Positions 21,170 to 32,644 of a stretch of DNA of 64,000 nucleotides are shown here, in pieces; the first letter of the stretch is position 1; each line of letters starts with the position of its first letter. Where the stretch lies: NCBI GenBank assembly GCA_012845835.1, contig JABAKD010000021.1:1439185-1503184 (forward strand), in the 5' to 3' direction. The DNA is from Undaria pinnatifida. Taxonomy: Eukaryota; Sar; Phaeophyceae; Laminariales; Alariaceae. A model generated the notes under the pieces. The model was given only the letters and a program-made list of their open reading frames with translations. It had not been told where the DNA came from and made no database searches. The position numbers were made by a program, and so were the translations under genes.

Positions 21170-21915
21170 CCCCCCCTTTTTTTCCCCGCCCTTTTGTTCA
21201 AACGCCCCACCTACAATCCAAATCGGCCAGAGTAATAAACACTTCTACGCAAATGACATCACGTCATTATCTTTCTAGCCATCCATGGCGTAGCTTTTAT
21301 TCAACCCCCCCCCCCCCCCCCTCCTCCCCAACGCCCCCTCAATCCCCACCACCCGCACCATCGCCTAGACCTAGCACCACGCGTATGGCAAACCCCTACA
21401 TCTATGCGACCAGAAGATGTTGGTTAAAAACCCTTTCTGCCCCCCCCCTCCCCGCCCCCACCCCCTCGAACGCTCTGCCCTCTCCTCACTCGTTGTACCA
21501 CTTGCAGGATAGGATTTAAATTTTCCACGCACATATTGAGCTGCCCCGCCCTTCCCGCCCCCTCCCCCCCTTCTTAGTCAAACCTAGGCTCCCACGTCCT
21601 TAAAAACTCCGCCCTCCCTTCATCGGTTATTCAACTTACAGGATTCACTTGATAAACGGATGCATTCCTTCCACAGCTGTCAGATTTTGCCCCCCTCAGA
21701 AACGGGTTGTATAGTTTCCGCGCACAGACTGATTAACATCACCCTGTTGACCCTTATAGCTACACTGCAGTTGCAAGGGGAGTCGCCGACCTATATCCTT
21801 AATTGAGGACGCACAACCCGTAATACGCGCGATCTGAGTATCACACACAGCTCTTGCAAAGATGAGTTTCGACAAGATATTCGATCTCACAGCTGGAGTG
21901 TATTTGTATTTTTAA
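21170..21915 (-). mobile_element. Modular element B, full-length copy 4
   Basis: Reverse complement of 12222-12960, with all modules in order: TTCAAACGCCCCACCTACAA, CCATCCATGGCGTAGC, CCTAGACCTAGCACCACGCG, C tracts, CTCCCACGTCCTTAAAAACT, ATTCACTTGATAAACGGATG, TAGTTTCCGCGCACAGACTG, and the terminal module ending at GAGTGTATTTGTATTTTTAA. Confidence 0.75.
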
Positions 21916-23245
21916 AATAGTTTCGGAAGCTGCAAAACGTTTTGAACGGACCGCTCGCCTCATTTTTGTTTTACTATTATCATAAAGGAAACATTGACGT
22001 ACCACGCAGCTTGCAAAATTGAGTTTTTTACCATTCAATCGGCAGTAGTACCCAACTACAGCTAGCTGACGTTTTTTTCAATTTTCCACAAAAAAAAACA
22101 AAGTGTATACTTGTATTTTATACTCCGGAATATGTTTAATTGTTGCTCCAAAGACGTTCGATACCGGTCGATATCTGTGAGTTGGATGAAGTTGGAATGT
22201 GAGGGCCGGCACTCTAATTTGCAAGCTGCGCGAGACTGCGGCCGCTCGTTGTTAGAGCAGTGTTGCCGTTTGAAGATGTGTACATATCCCTTGGAATTGG
22301 CGAGAGTGAACAGATCCTACGGGCGAGTTCGGTCCATAGTCTAACCATTCTCCACGCCGATTATACTACATACAACCCGCATAGTATATAACCCGCATGG
22401 GGAGGGGCAAAACCTTGAACCAACACACCCACACCCACTCGATATTTCGTTGGACGAAAGTAAAACGCAGCCAACAACCTCTTTTAAGGGGTGACATCCT
22501 ATATGCTATTATAGTACATCTCCGGTCAACATAACTGGATACTAAATGCAGGGAACAACGAGTTATCAACAGCAGCAAGCAGTAGTAGTGTTTAGCAGTC
22601 TTATGGTGCGCGCTTACAGTAAATAGACGTAGCACTTTCTGGCTCAAACAAGGTATGGATAACGGGGCGCCCCAACCCCTTTATACGTGCGAACAATGCG
22701 GGGAAATAAGGTATGTATGTGCAATGACGTGCGTGTAAGTAACGTTCAGAGGATGGTCGATGTTTGGCTACCTATCGGGGTGTTGACGTATCTAGGCTTC
22801 CACGAGCAAACCTTCCACCTGTTGCCCGCAGGTGCGATAGACCACGAGCAAGCCCCAGGAAACGTTGCTGCAGGTAGATCAGGCAAGACCAAAGCTCCGA
22901 AACCCCTCCCTACACTAACTTCAAGCAATTTTGTAGAAAAAGGTTTCCAGTTGTAAAGGCATCATTAACGAAAAATCGTCGGAGCTTGGCCCTTTTCTAA
23001 CGTATTGTCCATCGGGTAGCACCTTTTATTTTTCTTCATATCAGGTCAAGAGCCTCAGAACACACACATGGGTGTGCACCTCTCTCTACCGAAGCATGCG
23101 TGCGTTGTCTTCATCTTGTTGTCACACCAAGGCATGCTATTGTTGTACCAAAGGGCATGCTTTGTACGAAGACCTGCCATTATCTCGTGCTTTGGTCTCC
23201 GGATGACGTTGACCATGAAGCCTGCTACCTCGGTGTCTTGTGCAG
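21916..23245. other. Mostly unique DNA
   Basis: A frame at 22754-22950 (GFHEQTFHLLPAGAIDHE..) is moderately protein-like and is preceded by CAG, but opposite-strand frames are equally open and I do not call it. No repeat family recognised. Confidence 0.35.
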
Positions 23246-23398
23246 ATGATCTTGGCGGCACACAGCCTGGTCTCCCCCAAGGATGGCGTTTTAATGCTCA
23301 GGGTGTCCGAGCACGATGGGTACAGCGCGGTAATGCGCAAGATCATCGAGGGTCTGCAAAATGAACTTGGCGTAGAGGGAGAAATCAGGTTGACCCAG
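23246..23398 (+). CDS. Candidate internal exon, possible diverged UBL fold
   Basis: A 153-nt (51-codon) phase-0 segment begins after an acceptor-like TGTCTTGTGCAG and ends at a good donor, CAG|GTCAGT. Codon third positions are mostly G or C. The peptide includes MLRVSEHDGYSAVMRKI, whose hydrophobic spacing (L, V, D, V, K, I) resembles the strand 2 to helix 1 part of ubiquitin, but the rest does not align. It may be an exon of the same gene as 24479-24604. Function unknown; the UBL idea is an inference from one short stretch. Confidence 0.35.
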
Positions 23399-24478
23399 GT
23401 CAGTCGCCAGGTCGTCTATTATTTATTTGGGACGTGGGACGGGGAAACCTTTCGAAAATATAGCGACGACTTGCAGCGTGTTCGGAGCTGCACTACACGT
23501 CGAATCCAAAGCTACGCAAGGAGGGTGACCTTTGGGGAATTTTTGTAGTGTAGCTTTGAGCCGCTCGCGTGAGTGACCGCCCTCTTTCTCTGCGGTCTTC
23601 TTTAGCAATAATACCAGGCACTCGTAGTGCGCTTTTTTAATTTCGCGTCATGTATATCAGCAATGAACTGATTAGCTTCGGTGCGCCAGACAAATCGCCT
23701 AACAATAATAAGATTTTTTTTCGATAAGCTACAGAGTCACTGGTGCGAGGGGCTCAAGTCCGGCAGTTAAACGCCCCTTCCCCCCCCCCCCCCCTCACCA
23801 CATAGCCTTGGCCACGAGAACCAGACCCAGGTTGGCAGGGCAGTAATGTGTCTGAACTGCAACGTAAGGGAGAAGGGACGAAGTACGACAAGTGTGCGCG
23901 CACCCCGACGGTATTTTTCATGCTCCGCCCTAGCCCGAAACTACTGATGCGACCGCATTTCACGTTTTGTTGTTGCTGTGTATGGGTCTCCTGCAAGGGA
24001 TTATATTAGAGAGGACCGTGGAAATGAGGGCCCACGATATGCGCTATAACATATATATAGACTATACATAAATTTCCATGTCTATCTATGCATATTCGGT
24101 CGTGACTGTTGATATCATGTTAACCTATACAGTAGTAGTACATTTCCCTCGGCAAGTACAAAAGGGGCAGGAAAGAAAGGGTAATCGGACGGAGTCGAGT
24201 GTTGAGTCAGGAGAAACACCCACATTATACAAACATGCTAGCAGAGGAAAATGCTATGCTGATGGTGTGTGGTTGGGTATTCAAGTCGACGAAGACCCTT
24301 GCAAACCGTCAAAAGCCACCCGGCATCACATATACCAGGTAGCAATGTCCTGTTGCTGGACAGACGTCTCCACAAAAGCTAGTCTACCCTCTGGCGCGTT
24401 GTTCCGTCGCCAAACCGATTTCCATCTCAACCCCATACTACACTCTACACGACGTTATATGTGCCCGTTACCGTGCAG

Positions 24479-24604
24479 ATGTCGCACGGCGGACATTACC
24501 TGAGATTGGCAACTCTTGAAAAGCAGCGAGAGTTCTACGGGGTCTCGGGGGATCCTGTGCTGTTTCGATACACCAAAGATGTCGGCGGCGCTGTTACACC
24601 AGAG
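24479..24604 (+). CDS. Candidate internal exon, function unknown
   Basis: A 126-nt (42-codon) phase-0 segment starts after CCGTTACCGTGCAG and ends at CCAGAG|GTAAGA, a strong donor. The peptide reads YLRLATLEKQREFYGVSGD and so on, charged and soluble, with no domain I know. Like the candidate at 23246 it starts with ATG straight after GTGCAG and keeps phase 0, so the two could be consecutive exons with a 1.1-kb intron. The frame continues past the donor for only 14 codons. Confidence 0.35.
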
Positions 24605-25189
24605 GTAAGAGGGCTTCTCGCCGTCGGAACGTTGCTAGATGTTTGACGCAGCCGCCCCGCTGTACGAAGAGCCTGAACAAGGCTATTTTTTTCCCGGCAG
24701 TGTTTTATAGGTATGTATGTCGTTTCATAGCGGTATAACATTTGTATTTTTAGTTAAGCCCATTCTCACTACGTGCCGAGCACAGTGTGCATATGTTTCG
24801 TGGTCGAACCGTGACAAACCAAAGTCCTTGGCAGTTCGTATCGCGAAGCGGTTGCCACGAAAAGCAAAAGAGACACGACCAACCACTTATTTCCGATCGC
24901 TTGATTGACTCGGATTCGGCGAAACTGGATTTTTTGGCCCTGCCATGGTAGCCTCATCGTAGCTTTGGTCGCCTGCGCTTGCTGTGGTGTAGGAAGCTGC
25001 GGTAATATGTACGGGAGTGCCGCGCTGACAGTTCTTGCGGTGTGGTTTACGATCTTCGCTAACGGCAAACCGCACGTCAAGGGTTGTAACACGCCGGACA
25101 CTTTTGATCGCGCACATACCACACACATCAAATAGCTGAACGTACAGAGAGCACCAAGCAAAACAGTTCGTCTAGATGATGGAGTCACA
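24605..25189. other. Unique DNA with one hydrophobic frame
   Basis: 24905-25135 (+) would encode two hydrophobic stretches (SLIVALVACACCGVG and ALTVLAVWFTIFA), but a minus-strand frame is open across the same bases and no splice context is clear. Not called as a gene. Confidence 0.35.
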
Positions 25190-25515
25190 GATCAAACTAA
25201 ATGTACGTTTGTGCGTGTCACACATATCAGATCGCTGTTTACATCACATCTACTGCAGATCAGTTCCCTGTACCACCACACATGTCAGATCCCTGTACAA
25301 ATCACATAATTCACATCATTAGCAACGATCATGCAGACCCAATCACAGAGTAGGTCACATGGATCACATGACTGTGCCGACGACGCAGATGATACCACCG
25401 TGCATATATCACAAATCATATCACTACATAGATCATACCTGCTACCTCACAGATCATATGACTAGACTATAGACTAAAGATCATATCTCACAGATCATAT
25501 CACTACAAAGATCAC
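25190..25515. repeat. Degenerate tandem array of ATCACA/CAGATCATAT words
   Basis: About 25 occurrences of variants of (C)AGATCA(T/C)AT(C)AC over 325 bp. Units of 20-30 bp are too diverged for a fixed period: CACAGATCATATCACTAC, CACATATCAGATCGCTG, CACATGTCAGATCCCTG. It looks like an old minisatellite. Confidence 0.6.
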
Positions 25516-25970
25516 GTGCACCCAGAGTTCTTTAACGCGTGTGCGTGATGCGTACACGTTTCCGCGAGGCTGACCCCCAGATTCCACGGAGCTAGATACA
25601 CGTAATACCAAATAATGACCTATGGGATGTGGCAATACGTTGCTGCGAGTGCCCTGGCACGTAAGCTAACCTACACTACCTTGCTTGAAACGACCACCAT
25701 CTGGCGCACGGGGGCGGCACACTTTCGGGTATTAACATGAAGAAAGGACACTGCACACACCGAATACCTGTCGGGGTCGGTGACCGGGCGATTGACGTTT
25801 CTTTGCTGCATGTCGTCATGATTATTTTTTCGCTTCAGCCCCATACGGGGTGCCTCCGCGGCACATCAGGCGCGTGTAGCATTAAGACTGCATGCACGTT
25901 TCCCGAGGCTCCTCGCACGAGGAGCTGTATACCCGCTCCGGAAAAGGACTGTTGCAAAAATGGACCTTTA

Positions 25971-26758
25971 GGCCATTTCTTACACAGTCGGATTCCGCCA
26001 GCCCTTTTCGACTGGACTTTTTTTCCACTGGATTCTTCTGGTCCTTCTTCTTATCGTCAGTCGAGTCGATTTTATAGTTTTTGTGCTCTTCTTCCTAGAG
26101 GCGATTGGTGTGAAAGAGTACTACTGCATGGCGCTCGAAACTCGGTTGGCAGCTCTTGTGCTTCGCGCGTTCCTCGCGAGCAACGCGTGCTTCACGCGCG
26201 ACCAACCTTTGTCCAAGCGGGTTGGTGGCGTTGGGCTTAGCCGAAAGCCGCAAAGCTACGTTCGAGGCGTTGCACTCAGCCGAGAGCCGCCAAAGCAACA
26301 GTAGGCGTAGCCGTTGTTGGCAAAATGGCATCGATAACGCGCGCTACTGCTGTCGTGTGATAGATGCTGCTGGCGAGCGGAGCTAGGAGTGCGCCACGCT
26401 GACTTGCGGCGAGAAGTAACAGCAGTGATGGCCAAGGCGGCGACGGCGCTGTTGTATGATACTGCTGTGTGGTACCTGGTATGGGCGTGTGAGCGTGTGG
26501 GTGTTTCTTTTGTGGTGGGATGAGCGATGCGATGGGTTCAAAAAACAGGTGTAATTTTTTTTCGACTGAGTTTTTCGACTGACAGATCCAGTCGAAAACG
26601 TCGAGTTTTTCGAGTGGATCCCCCAGTCGGAAAACTCGGTCGAAAAAAGTTGAGTCGAAAAAGCCCTTTTTCGACTGTGTAAGAAAGCCCAATTTGGGCC
26701 TCACTCAGTCGAAAACGGCCTTTTTCGACTGACAAATCCGACTGTATAAGAAATGGCC
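25971..26758. mobile_element. Foldback-like element with TTTTCGACTG motifs
   Basis: GGCCATTTCTTACACAGTCG + GATT at 25971-25994 pairs with 26735-26758 at 23 of 24 bases. Next to each end are copies of TTTTCGACTG or its complement CAGTCGAAAA: one or two at the left (26005-26070) and about ten in both orientations at 26560-26735. The interior (26090-26520) holds an imperfect duplication around GCCGAAAGCCGCAAAGC. No transposase. It looks like a degenerate foldback transposon. Confidence 0.55.
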
Positions 26759-27340
26759 CAACCCGATGAATACCCCAACGGCTAGCCAACGGTTTAAGTA
26801 GGTATGGTGCCACATGAATGGAACTCAGACGGGCGCTGCGATATAGAGGGAGCAAGTCTTAACGCTGACATAGTTTATGAATGACAACACTCATTAACCC
26901 GCCCCCGAAAATGTCTAGGCGTCTGCCTAGCTCAATGGGTTTGTTCATCGGGTTAGCACGGTTAGTTTACTCGAAATCAGAAATTTTTGGTGAGGTTTGG
27001 ACCGCTTCTACCGCACTACTAGTGGCATATGTGTCTTGTAGCGATGTTGGTTGGGTAGTGTTTCTTCAGTCGAGAGTTTGCCCATCACATGTCATGTTTC
27101 GCTTCGACACACATGCCCCACGGCAGAGGTGCACCATCCATTGTTTTTTCTATTGCTACTCCCCACTTGAGAAGGTCTATACTCTATAAAAATACTATAG
27201 TGCTATAACGCTATGATAGTATAATATGTATCCCACCATCCACAATAATAAACTTTTTCAGACTTTCCCCATCCATGTCGATCTTGAAAAACACTCTCCC
27301 CGGCATCCCCAGGAAATGAAACCGCATGGATATTGACACT
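26759..27340. other. Unique intergenic DNA
   Basis: No gene supported. AT-rich with CTATA words at 27180-27230. Confidence 0.4.
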
Positions 27341-27404
27341 TCCGCCCGTATAACCGGCCGACCTGCTATCCCGCCGTTTCAGGGGGGGGGGGGGGGGGGG
27401 GGGG
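27341..27404 (+). repeat. Conserved terminal-like repeat plus poly-G
   Basis: The 48-bp segment 27341-27388 (CGCCCGTATAACCGGCCGAC, CTGCTATCCCGCCGTTTCAG then G) recurs in inverse orientation at 56904-56951 with only 2 mismatches. A run of about 25 G follows. Its high conservation in otherwise unrelated flanks suggests the end of a transposable element. Confidence 0.7.
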
Positions 27405-28417
27405 TTATATGGCTTAGTTTGGGTAACCTATTGGTTAACTTTTTGCAAGTGGTCAAACGTATTAATAATAGCCAACTATGTCCTTAACAATCGTGATTGG
27501 CTGGTAAGCTTTGACCCAATATAAAAACTCACAGCAGATATCTCGACCGACTCGTTTTTCTCGCATATATTTGTCGCACACGGAAAATATTCGCAATGCT
27601 AGCTCAATCACGACCAGTTCTTATTTGCATGATAGGTTGCGCAAAATCATAATAGCGATATTGATAATGTATCAGGTTGGCGTGCCGAGCAAGCACGCTC
27701 AAAATGAGGACGAGAAACACTTGTCAACAACGGCACCAAACGCAATATGAATGAGCGAATTGGAGCGATTTGTATCCAGGATATAGGATATAATATACCC
27801 CCACCGACCGGTTGTAAGGACAATTTCAAACAAAAATGGAGTGTTGAAAGAAAAACGATATAACAATAGATGAGGCTGGCTGTACAACTCGAGCTTGATT
27901 ACCGTGGGAAAATGCCTGGAATGAGGCCAAAAGAGCGCGTATTTGACTCGCATAATTGTGGAATAATCATGGGATACTGCTTGCCCGTTCGTTCATAATC
28001 ACCTCTTTATGCGACACCGAAACATTTGCTTAAAATATCGATTTCTTTCGCTTATGGTAAGGACCTATCTAAGCTCGCTAATCTTTTCTCGGGTTTTCTT
28101 GCATACTAAACTCGCGTACGGCAAAGATTCGCCATGCGACCGCAATTCTTACCAAACGCTCGACCTCAAGATGAATCTTTTTACAGTGTTGGTACCCAGA
28201 GCGTCGAAGATAAAGACATTCGGGACATGAGAGCGGTTAAATCGCCAGGGCCCCGGCATACTAACAGCCATATATGCCCACAACAAGTAAGAGCAATCGG
28301 TGCCTGCTTCGGCTTGTCACAGAGTGATCTCACATCGGAATACCCCCACTACTGTACCGCTATAAATTCTTGTTGGTGTAGCTTGTCTAAAAAGCTGTCC
28401 CCAAATTGTATGAGATT
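27405..28417. other. Unique intergenic DNA
   Basis: AT-rich. Short frames at 27511-28475 have no recognisable domain. Confidence 0.4.
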
Positions 28418-28763
28418 TTTTTCCATCCCATTTATTACCCTTGCACTACCCTCGCCCTCACTCCCAGTAGTATAACTCAGATCCGGGGTCACATACCGGG
28501 CTCCCCTCCCCCATCCCCACTACGGTACATGCCTTATATTTTATCTCGAGAAGAATTCAGCATCTTCTTCTCTCGTCGATTGGCGTCGAATTGTACATGC
28601 CCACGCTACTACTAGGCGTTCTCAGCAGTTGCAAGTTGATCCTATTTTATGTATTTCTGAAAATTGAAGAGTAAGATCTCTCACAACGGTGGGAATCGAA
28701 CTCAAGGACCAACGCTATTAGTATTCAAGGGTAATCACTACTAGACCACCGGGGCGACCGGCT
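28418..28763 (-). mobile_element. SINE family 2, copy 2
   Basis: Minus-strand head AGCCGGTCGCCCCGGTGGTC, box A-like TGGTCTAGTAGTG, box B GAGTTCGATTCCC (28691-28703), which is close to the consensus GGTTCGANNCC. Full-length match to 4625-4970, including GTTCTCAGCAGTTG and CTCAGATCCGGGGTCA. It ends at the T-rich 28410-28420 segment. Confidence 0.8.
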
Positions 28764-29664
28764 CTATGTAACTCATTCAGAGATGATCAATCAGCGAGCA
28801 GCAGCAAGGAGCACGTCAAGTAGGAAGCAACACAAAATTGTTTTATAAAACTATTTTAACGACGTCAGCTGTGAGTATCGACGAAGTTAGGGTCGATATT
28901 TTGCAAGCTGCGTACTATATCAATATCGATCGCCCGTCTTTATTTGTCAAGTTACGTACCAACACCACCGCTTCAGCAACGGAGACAGGCGTCACAGCAA
29001 CAACAGCAGCAAAGCACGCCTTCCACGCCGCCTTCCACCCAACGATGCGATACCGGGACGAATACATGCCACTGGCTTCTTCTGCGGATGCCGTCTACCA
29101 CTACGTACGACCTTCGCATGACGCAGCTTAATAACAGGAACGATTTTCCTTTAGTTTTTATGTCTACAATATATTCCCTGTTTGACACAGCCTCCCAATA
29201 CCTTAAGCCAGAAAGAAAGCGTGTATGGAATATAGCGTCATCAGTGTGTGTGTGCTCTTTTACTCGTACCTATATTACTTGCACGAGTACAAACTATGTC
29301 GATGTGCCCGCGAAATCGTATATTACTACCCTCGAGGCCGGTGACGCAGCCACTCGTAATGCTGATGTGTGGCATCTCCTCGTTTTAGTTATACGCGTGC
29401 GCTTGCTTCATCTATCCATGTACGTACGTACGTGTCACCGGAATTCGATAAAACAAATGCACTACTACTTGTACTGCTGTGATACCTACCGCGGTACCGT
29501 GGGGGTTAATGTTGCCAGTAAATACTTTTATTTGTTTTGGTACAAAGTATTACGCCAATTTGGAAATAATTTCGTGCCAAGGTTTATTTCTATCAACCTC
29601 TCCATACATCAAGACCCGACGACTCCAAGAAAAACTGGAGGGTAGAGTTCAAGATACCATTCAT
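28764..29664. other. Unique intergenic DNA
   Basis: 28860-28925 repeats the GACGTCAGCTGTGAGTATCG / TTTGCAAGCTGCGT motif known from 1021-1080 and 21845-21900. A long frame at 28944-29645 has no recognisable domain and no codon bias, and is not called. Confidence 0.35.
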
Positions 29665-29860
29665 TTTTGCGCGCTTCTCGCTTGTTTCGCTCAGCATCCA
29701 TCCGCGTTCACTTCGAGGTGCAGAACGGATAAGGCAGAGCGGGGGGGAGTTGAAGCCTCTCCCCGAAGACGGCGCTCGAACAAAGCGATTCGACCGATAA
29801 ATTCCAGTTCCGAGAACCCCATACGTAATGAGGCCGAGACGAAAAATTACTCGTGGCCAA
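29665..29860 (+). repeat. Diverged single copy of the 8.3-8.9 kb palindrome arm
   Basis: Matches the right arm 8728-8875 and continues past it: CTTCTCGCTTGTTTCGCTC, TCCGCGTTCAC, GTGCAGAACGGA, CCCCGAAGACGGCGCTCGAA, AATTCCAGTTCCG, then GAGGCCGAGACGAAAAA as at 8879-8892. Similarity is about 75-80%. It is not palindromic, so it shows the state before inverted duplication. Confidence 0.7.
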
Positions 29861-30334
29861 ATTCCTGTTCCCTAAAAAAAAATGCATCATTATATATACG
29901 TATAATACTATTATACTATTATACCACAATTTTATAATGCTGTAATACCCGTCTTCGTAGAGCAAAAACATTTTTTTTTGAGAAAACTGAATTTGCAGCC
30001 CAATGACCATCAGTGACAGGGCAAACTTCCGATGACGGCCTAAAAGGCGGCCTGATACTAGCTGTACACACGGCTGTAGAGTACATGGGAAGGTTTCAGG
30101 TTGTCGGTATTGTCTTAAAGCACGGCGGAAAAACGATATCCCCTCCCATGGCTAACAATTCCTCAAAACCCGTCGTTTTCTTTGCTACGTGCGGTAGCCC
30201 AGGTTGCCGTTAAAAACAACGACACTCGGCGGGTATCAAAGAATCCGCACAGCAGCGTAAGGGCGTTGGCCGATTATCTTGCACGCGCACGCTGTTTTGA
30301 GTGGTCTCGGTTGTTAGCTTCACTTTCCACTACT

Positions 30335-30363
30335 TTTCTTTCGTCGCCTCGCGCTGTCACCAG
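30335..30363 (+). promoter_or_regulatory. Predicted 3' splice site of the UBL-RING exon
   Basis: CTTTTCTTTCGTCGCCTCGC followed by GCTGTCACCAG. The same CAG at the same UBL residue (ubiquitin position 1/2) precedes the paralogue at 45295-45297, which supports it. Confidence 0.7.
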
Positions 30364-31221
30364 ACCTTGCACATCAAGACCCTGACCGGCAAGAACATCA
30401 CGGTCCATCCCAGTCCGTTCGACACGGTGCACGATGTGAAGGAGCTCATCCAAGACAGTGAGAACACCCCGCCGGATGAACAAAGGTTGATCTGGAACGG
30501 TCGGCAAATGGAAGATCTGCGCGCGCTTTCCCACTACAACATTGAAGACGGATCGACTCTTCACCTCCTCGTAAGGCTGAGGGGCGGTGGCGACCTCCCC
30601 GTGACTTTCGCCGACGTAGCCGACTCCGGCGCTCTAAAGAGGATCCAATTTTCTAGAAGCGCGCCCGACTACAGGTTAGCCAAACCCGGGCTTTGCCTCG
30701 AGGGACGATGCACCAACACCCGCTGCTCCGCTTTCGGGAAGATGGGCATCTTGAACAACGGCTTCCAAGACTATGACTTGGCGCGGGGAGCGACCAGGCC
30801 CTGCTCGCAGTGCCATAACGACGTGATGCCCACAACCTGCGCGTTCAACAACTGCATGTGGAGGTACGAGGGGCAGAAAGCAGGGGAGGGGCACAGCGTC
30901 GTCGGACCTTGGACGGAGGTCGGTAACGCCTACCACCGCTTCGACGAGGGCGATGGAGTGGATTGGACGCGTCTGTTCCTCCAAGTCAGGGACGTTCAGC
31001 CCGCGTTGCAGAAGGCTAAAAAGGCCCGCCCGTCGGTTACCATCGACCACACGTACACCAAGTGTATGCAGTGCAACGGGCCAGTCTGGTGCAGCAAGGC
31101 GACGCTCCTTCGATGTGGCCATTCGTTCCATACGGAGTGCATCGCGGACTGGGAGTTGGAGTCGGTGGTTGTGTGCCCCATCTGTAGGAAGGAGTCGCCG
31201 CGCGGCTTCGGGGCATTTTAG
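30364..31221 (+). CDS. Ubiquitin-like / Cys-rich / RING-H2 protein, last exon
   Basis: This exon encodes 285 residues to TAG (31219-31221). Residues 1-76 are a UBL ending in RLRGG plus one more G. They keep Ub Leu8, Ile44 and Lys6/11/27, while Lys29, Lys33, Lys48 and Lys63 are replaced. Residues 107-206 form a Cys-rich domain (C111, C116, C121, C147, C150, C159, C164) followed by [14 protein letters not shown]. Residues 234-274 are a complete RING-H2: C234, C237, C251, H253, H256, C259, C271, C274. A RING-H2 normally recruits an E2, so an E3 ligase role is likely. There is no in-frame ATG before residue 49, and TGA precedes at 30298-30300. A pyrimidine tract and CAG (30335-30363) mark a 3' splice site, so at least one 5' exon is missing. 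The same UBL-Cys-RING order is, from memory, common in uncharacterised proteins of protists and some fungi. Confidence 0.88.
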   Translation, partial: TLHIKTLTGKNITVHPSPFDTVHDVKELIQDSENTPPDEQRLIWNGRQMEDLRALSHYNIEDGSTLHLLVRLRGGGDLPVTFADVADSGALKRIQFSRSAPDYRLAKPGLCLEGRCTNTRCSAFGKMGILNNGFQDYDLARGATRPCSQCHNDVMPTTCAFNNCMWRYEGQKAGEGHSVVGPWTEVGNAYHRFDEGDGVDWTRLFLQVRDVQPALQKAKKARPSVTIDHTYTKCMQCNGPVWCSKATLLRCGHSFHTECIADWELESVVVCPICRKESPRGFGAF

Positions 31222-32644
31222 AGTGGTGGACATCCGTGTTGTCGTGCCGTCCGCCATGCTGGCAGTACGTACGCGTATGACAATGGAAAGAGAGTGCGAA
31301 TACAAGGCAGCTACACGGATGGATGGATGGATGACGTGCGAGTTGACGTGAGGCCTTCACATCTCACGTTTCACTATGGAGTCTGCTTCAGCTTGCTGCT
31401 GTCCAGACTGGGATAGTTTTCGTTTCGAAGTCACACTGCGGCCGATGGCGCCATAGTGCAGAGACGGAAAGCATACCCATCATGCGCGGCAACCACAACG
31501 GCGGGTAAACTGGCGCAGTGCTCCCCATACGCAGTCAAAAATGACCCCTTCAACAAGCTGCTTTATGTTGCAGATGTATGTGCTGGTTCTGTTGCCTCGA
31601 CAGAAAAAAACTGGGATATCGTGGAAGAGAACCAAAAGTACTCAATCGTGCTGCGGTCTTGCTCGTCTGTGCTTTTCCGCGCGATATTATGATACGGTTT
31701 CCAACCAAGCTCCTTGTAACGGACACCAATCTAGGCCCCGGGTCGATCGCGCTAGTACCTGCGTGTCGGAGATTCTACCGGCTAGCGGCAGGAGGAACTG
31801 CGAAACAGAAAGGAACGAGGGGGGTCTCCGGTGTTTTATTGGTTTTCTTTGTCGAGTTCCTTTTTTTTGCTTGCGGTCTACACAGCATAGAAGCTCGCAC
31901 GAACTCTCTCGTCACACCTGCGACAGCAGTGTGATTATAGTGTGGGGCTTTTCCCCCCTTCTTCTATGTTCGTGCTTGTTGTTCGGTTTTCCCCCTTTTT
32001 TTTTCCCCCACAGCCATCCCACGGCCGAGGGTGAACTTTTTCGGCGAGCCATTTCTGACCGGTTGGACCCCTAAGTTAAGGTGTAAAACGATGGGTTGGT
32101 ATTGTAATTTTGCGAGTGCATTCTGTTTGTATTGGACTATCACACAAGATGCCTCGGCCGTGCTGCGCAAACGAGTGTCTTCGAAGCCAATGTTTCGGTT
32201 GATATGTTGAGCTTTTCCTGTTGGGGGCTCCGAAACCTTCGTCTGCACCCGTAGAGTGGGATGACTCCCGATCAACCACGGAGCTCCGCGTACGATGTGA
32301 TTGGGCGATAAACGCCGCCATCGACCAGTTGGTTACGTTGAGCCTACTCAACACGGCAAAACAGGCCTCAGTTTTTCGCTGAGGCGCACGGTGCTTGGTC
32401 CTAGTGTTTTCAGCTTAATTAAGCGGTGTTGAGGAAGTGTTGGTACCTCCCCGGCGTTTGCGGTTGGGGTCTTCCCGCTCTGGAATGTCCCCAAGCCCTT
32501 TGTGGTTGCATTGCCTGCGATGTAGTTTAAGGTTATCTTCAGTCCTGTTTCGGAACCCAGGGACTGCGCGACTTGTTTTGTTCAGGTTTGGTGTTTTCAG
32601 CAGTCCACGAGAAGAGGGTCAGCGGGCAGTAGCAGGGGAATCGT
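31222..32644. other. 3' flank of the UBL-RING gene and unique DNA
   Basis: 31315-31332 is a short GATGGATG repeat. Frames at 31456-32074 overlap on several phases with no recognisable product. No polyadenylation signal can be assigned with confidence. Confidence 0.4.

Noticed and set aside
28944-29645. A 233-residue plus-strand frame
   Set aside because: Longest open stretch outside repeats, but composition is random-like (many rare codons, no domain), no in-frame homology to anything I know, and it overlaps another open frame.
30676-31360. Minus-strand frames of 107-209 residues opposite the UBL-RING exon
   Set aside because: The plus strand has clear domain homology; these are shadows of it.
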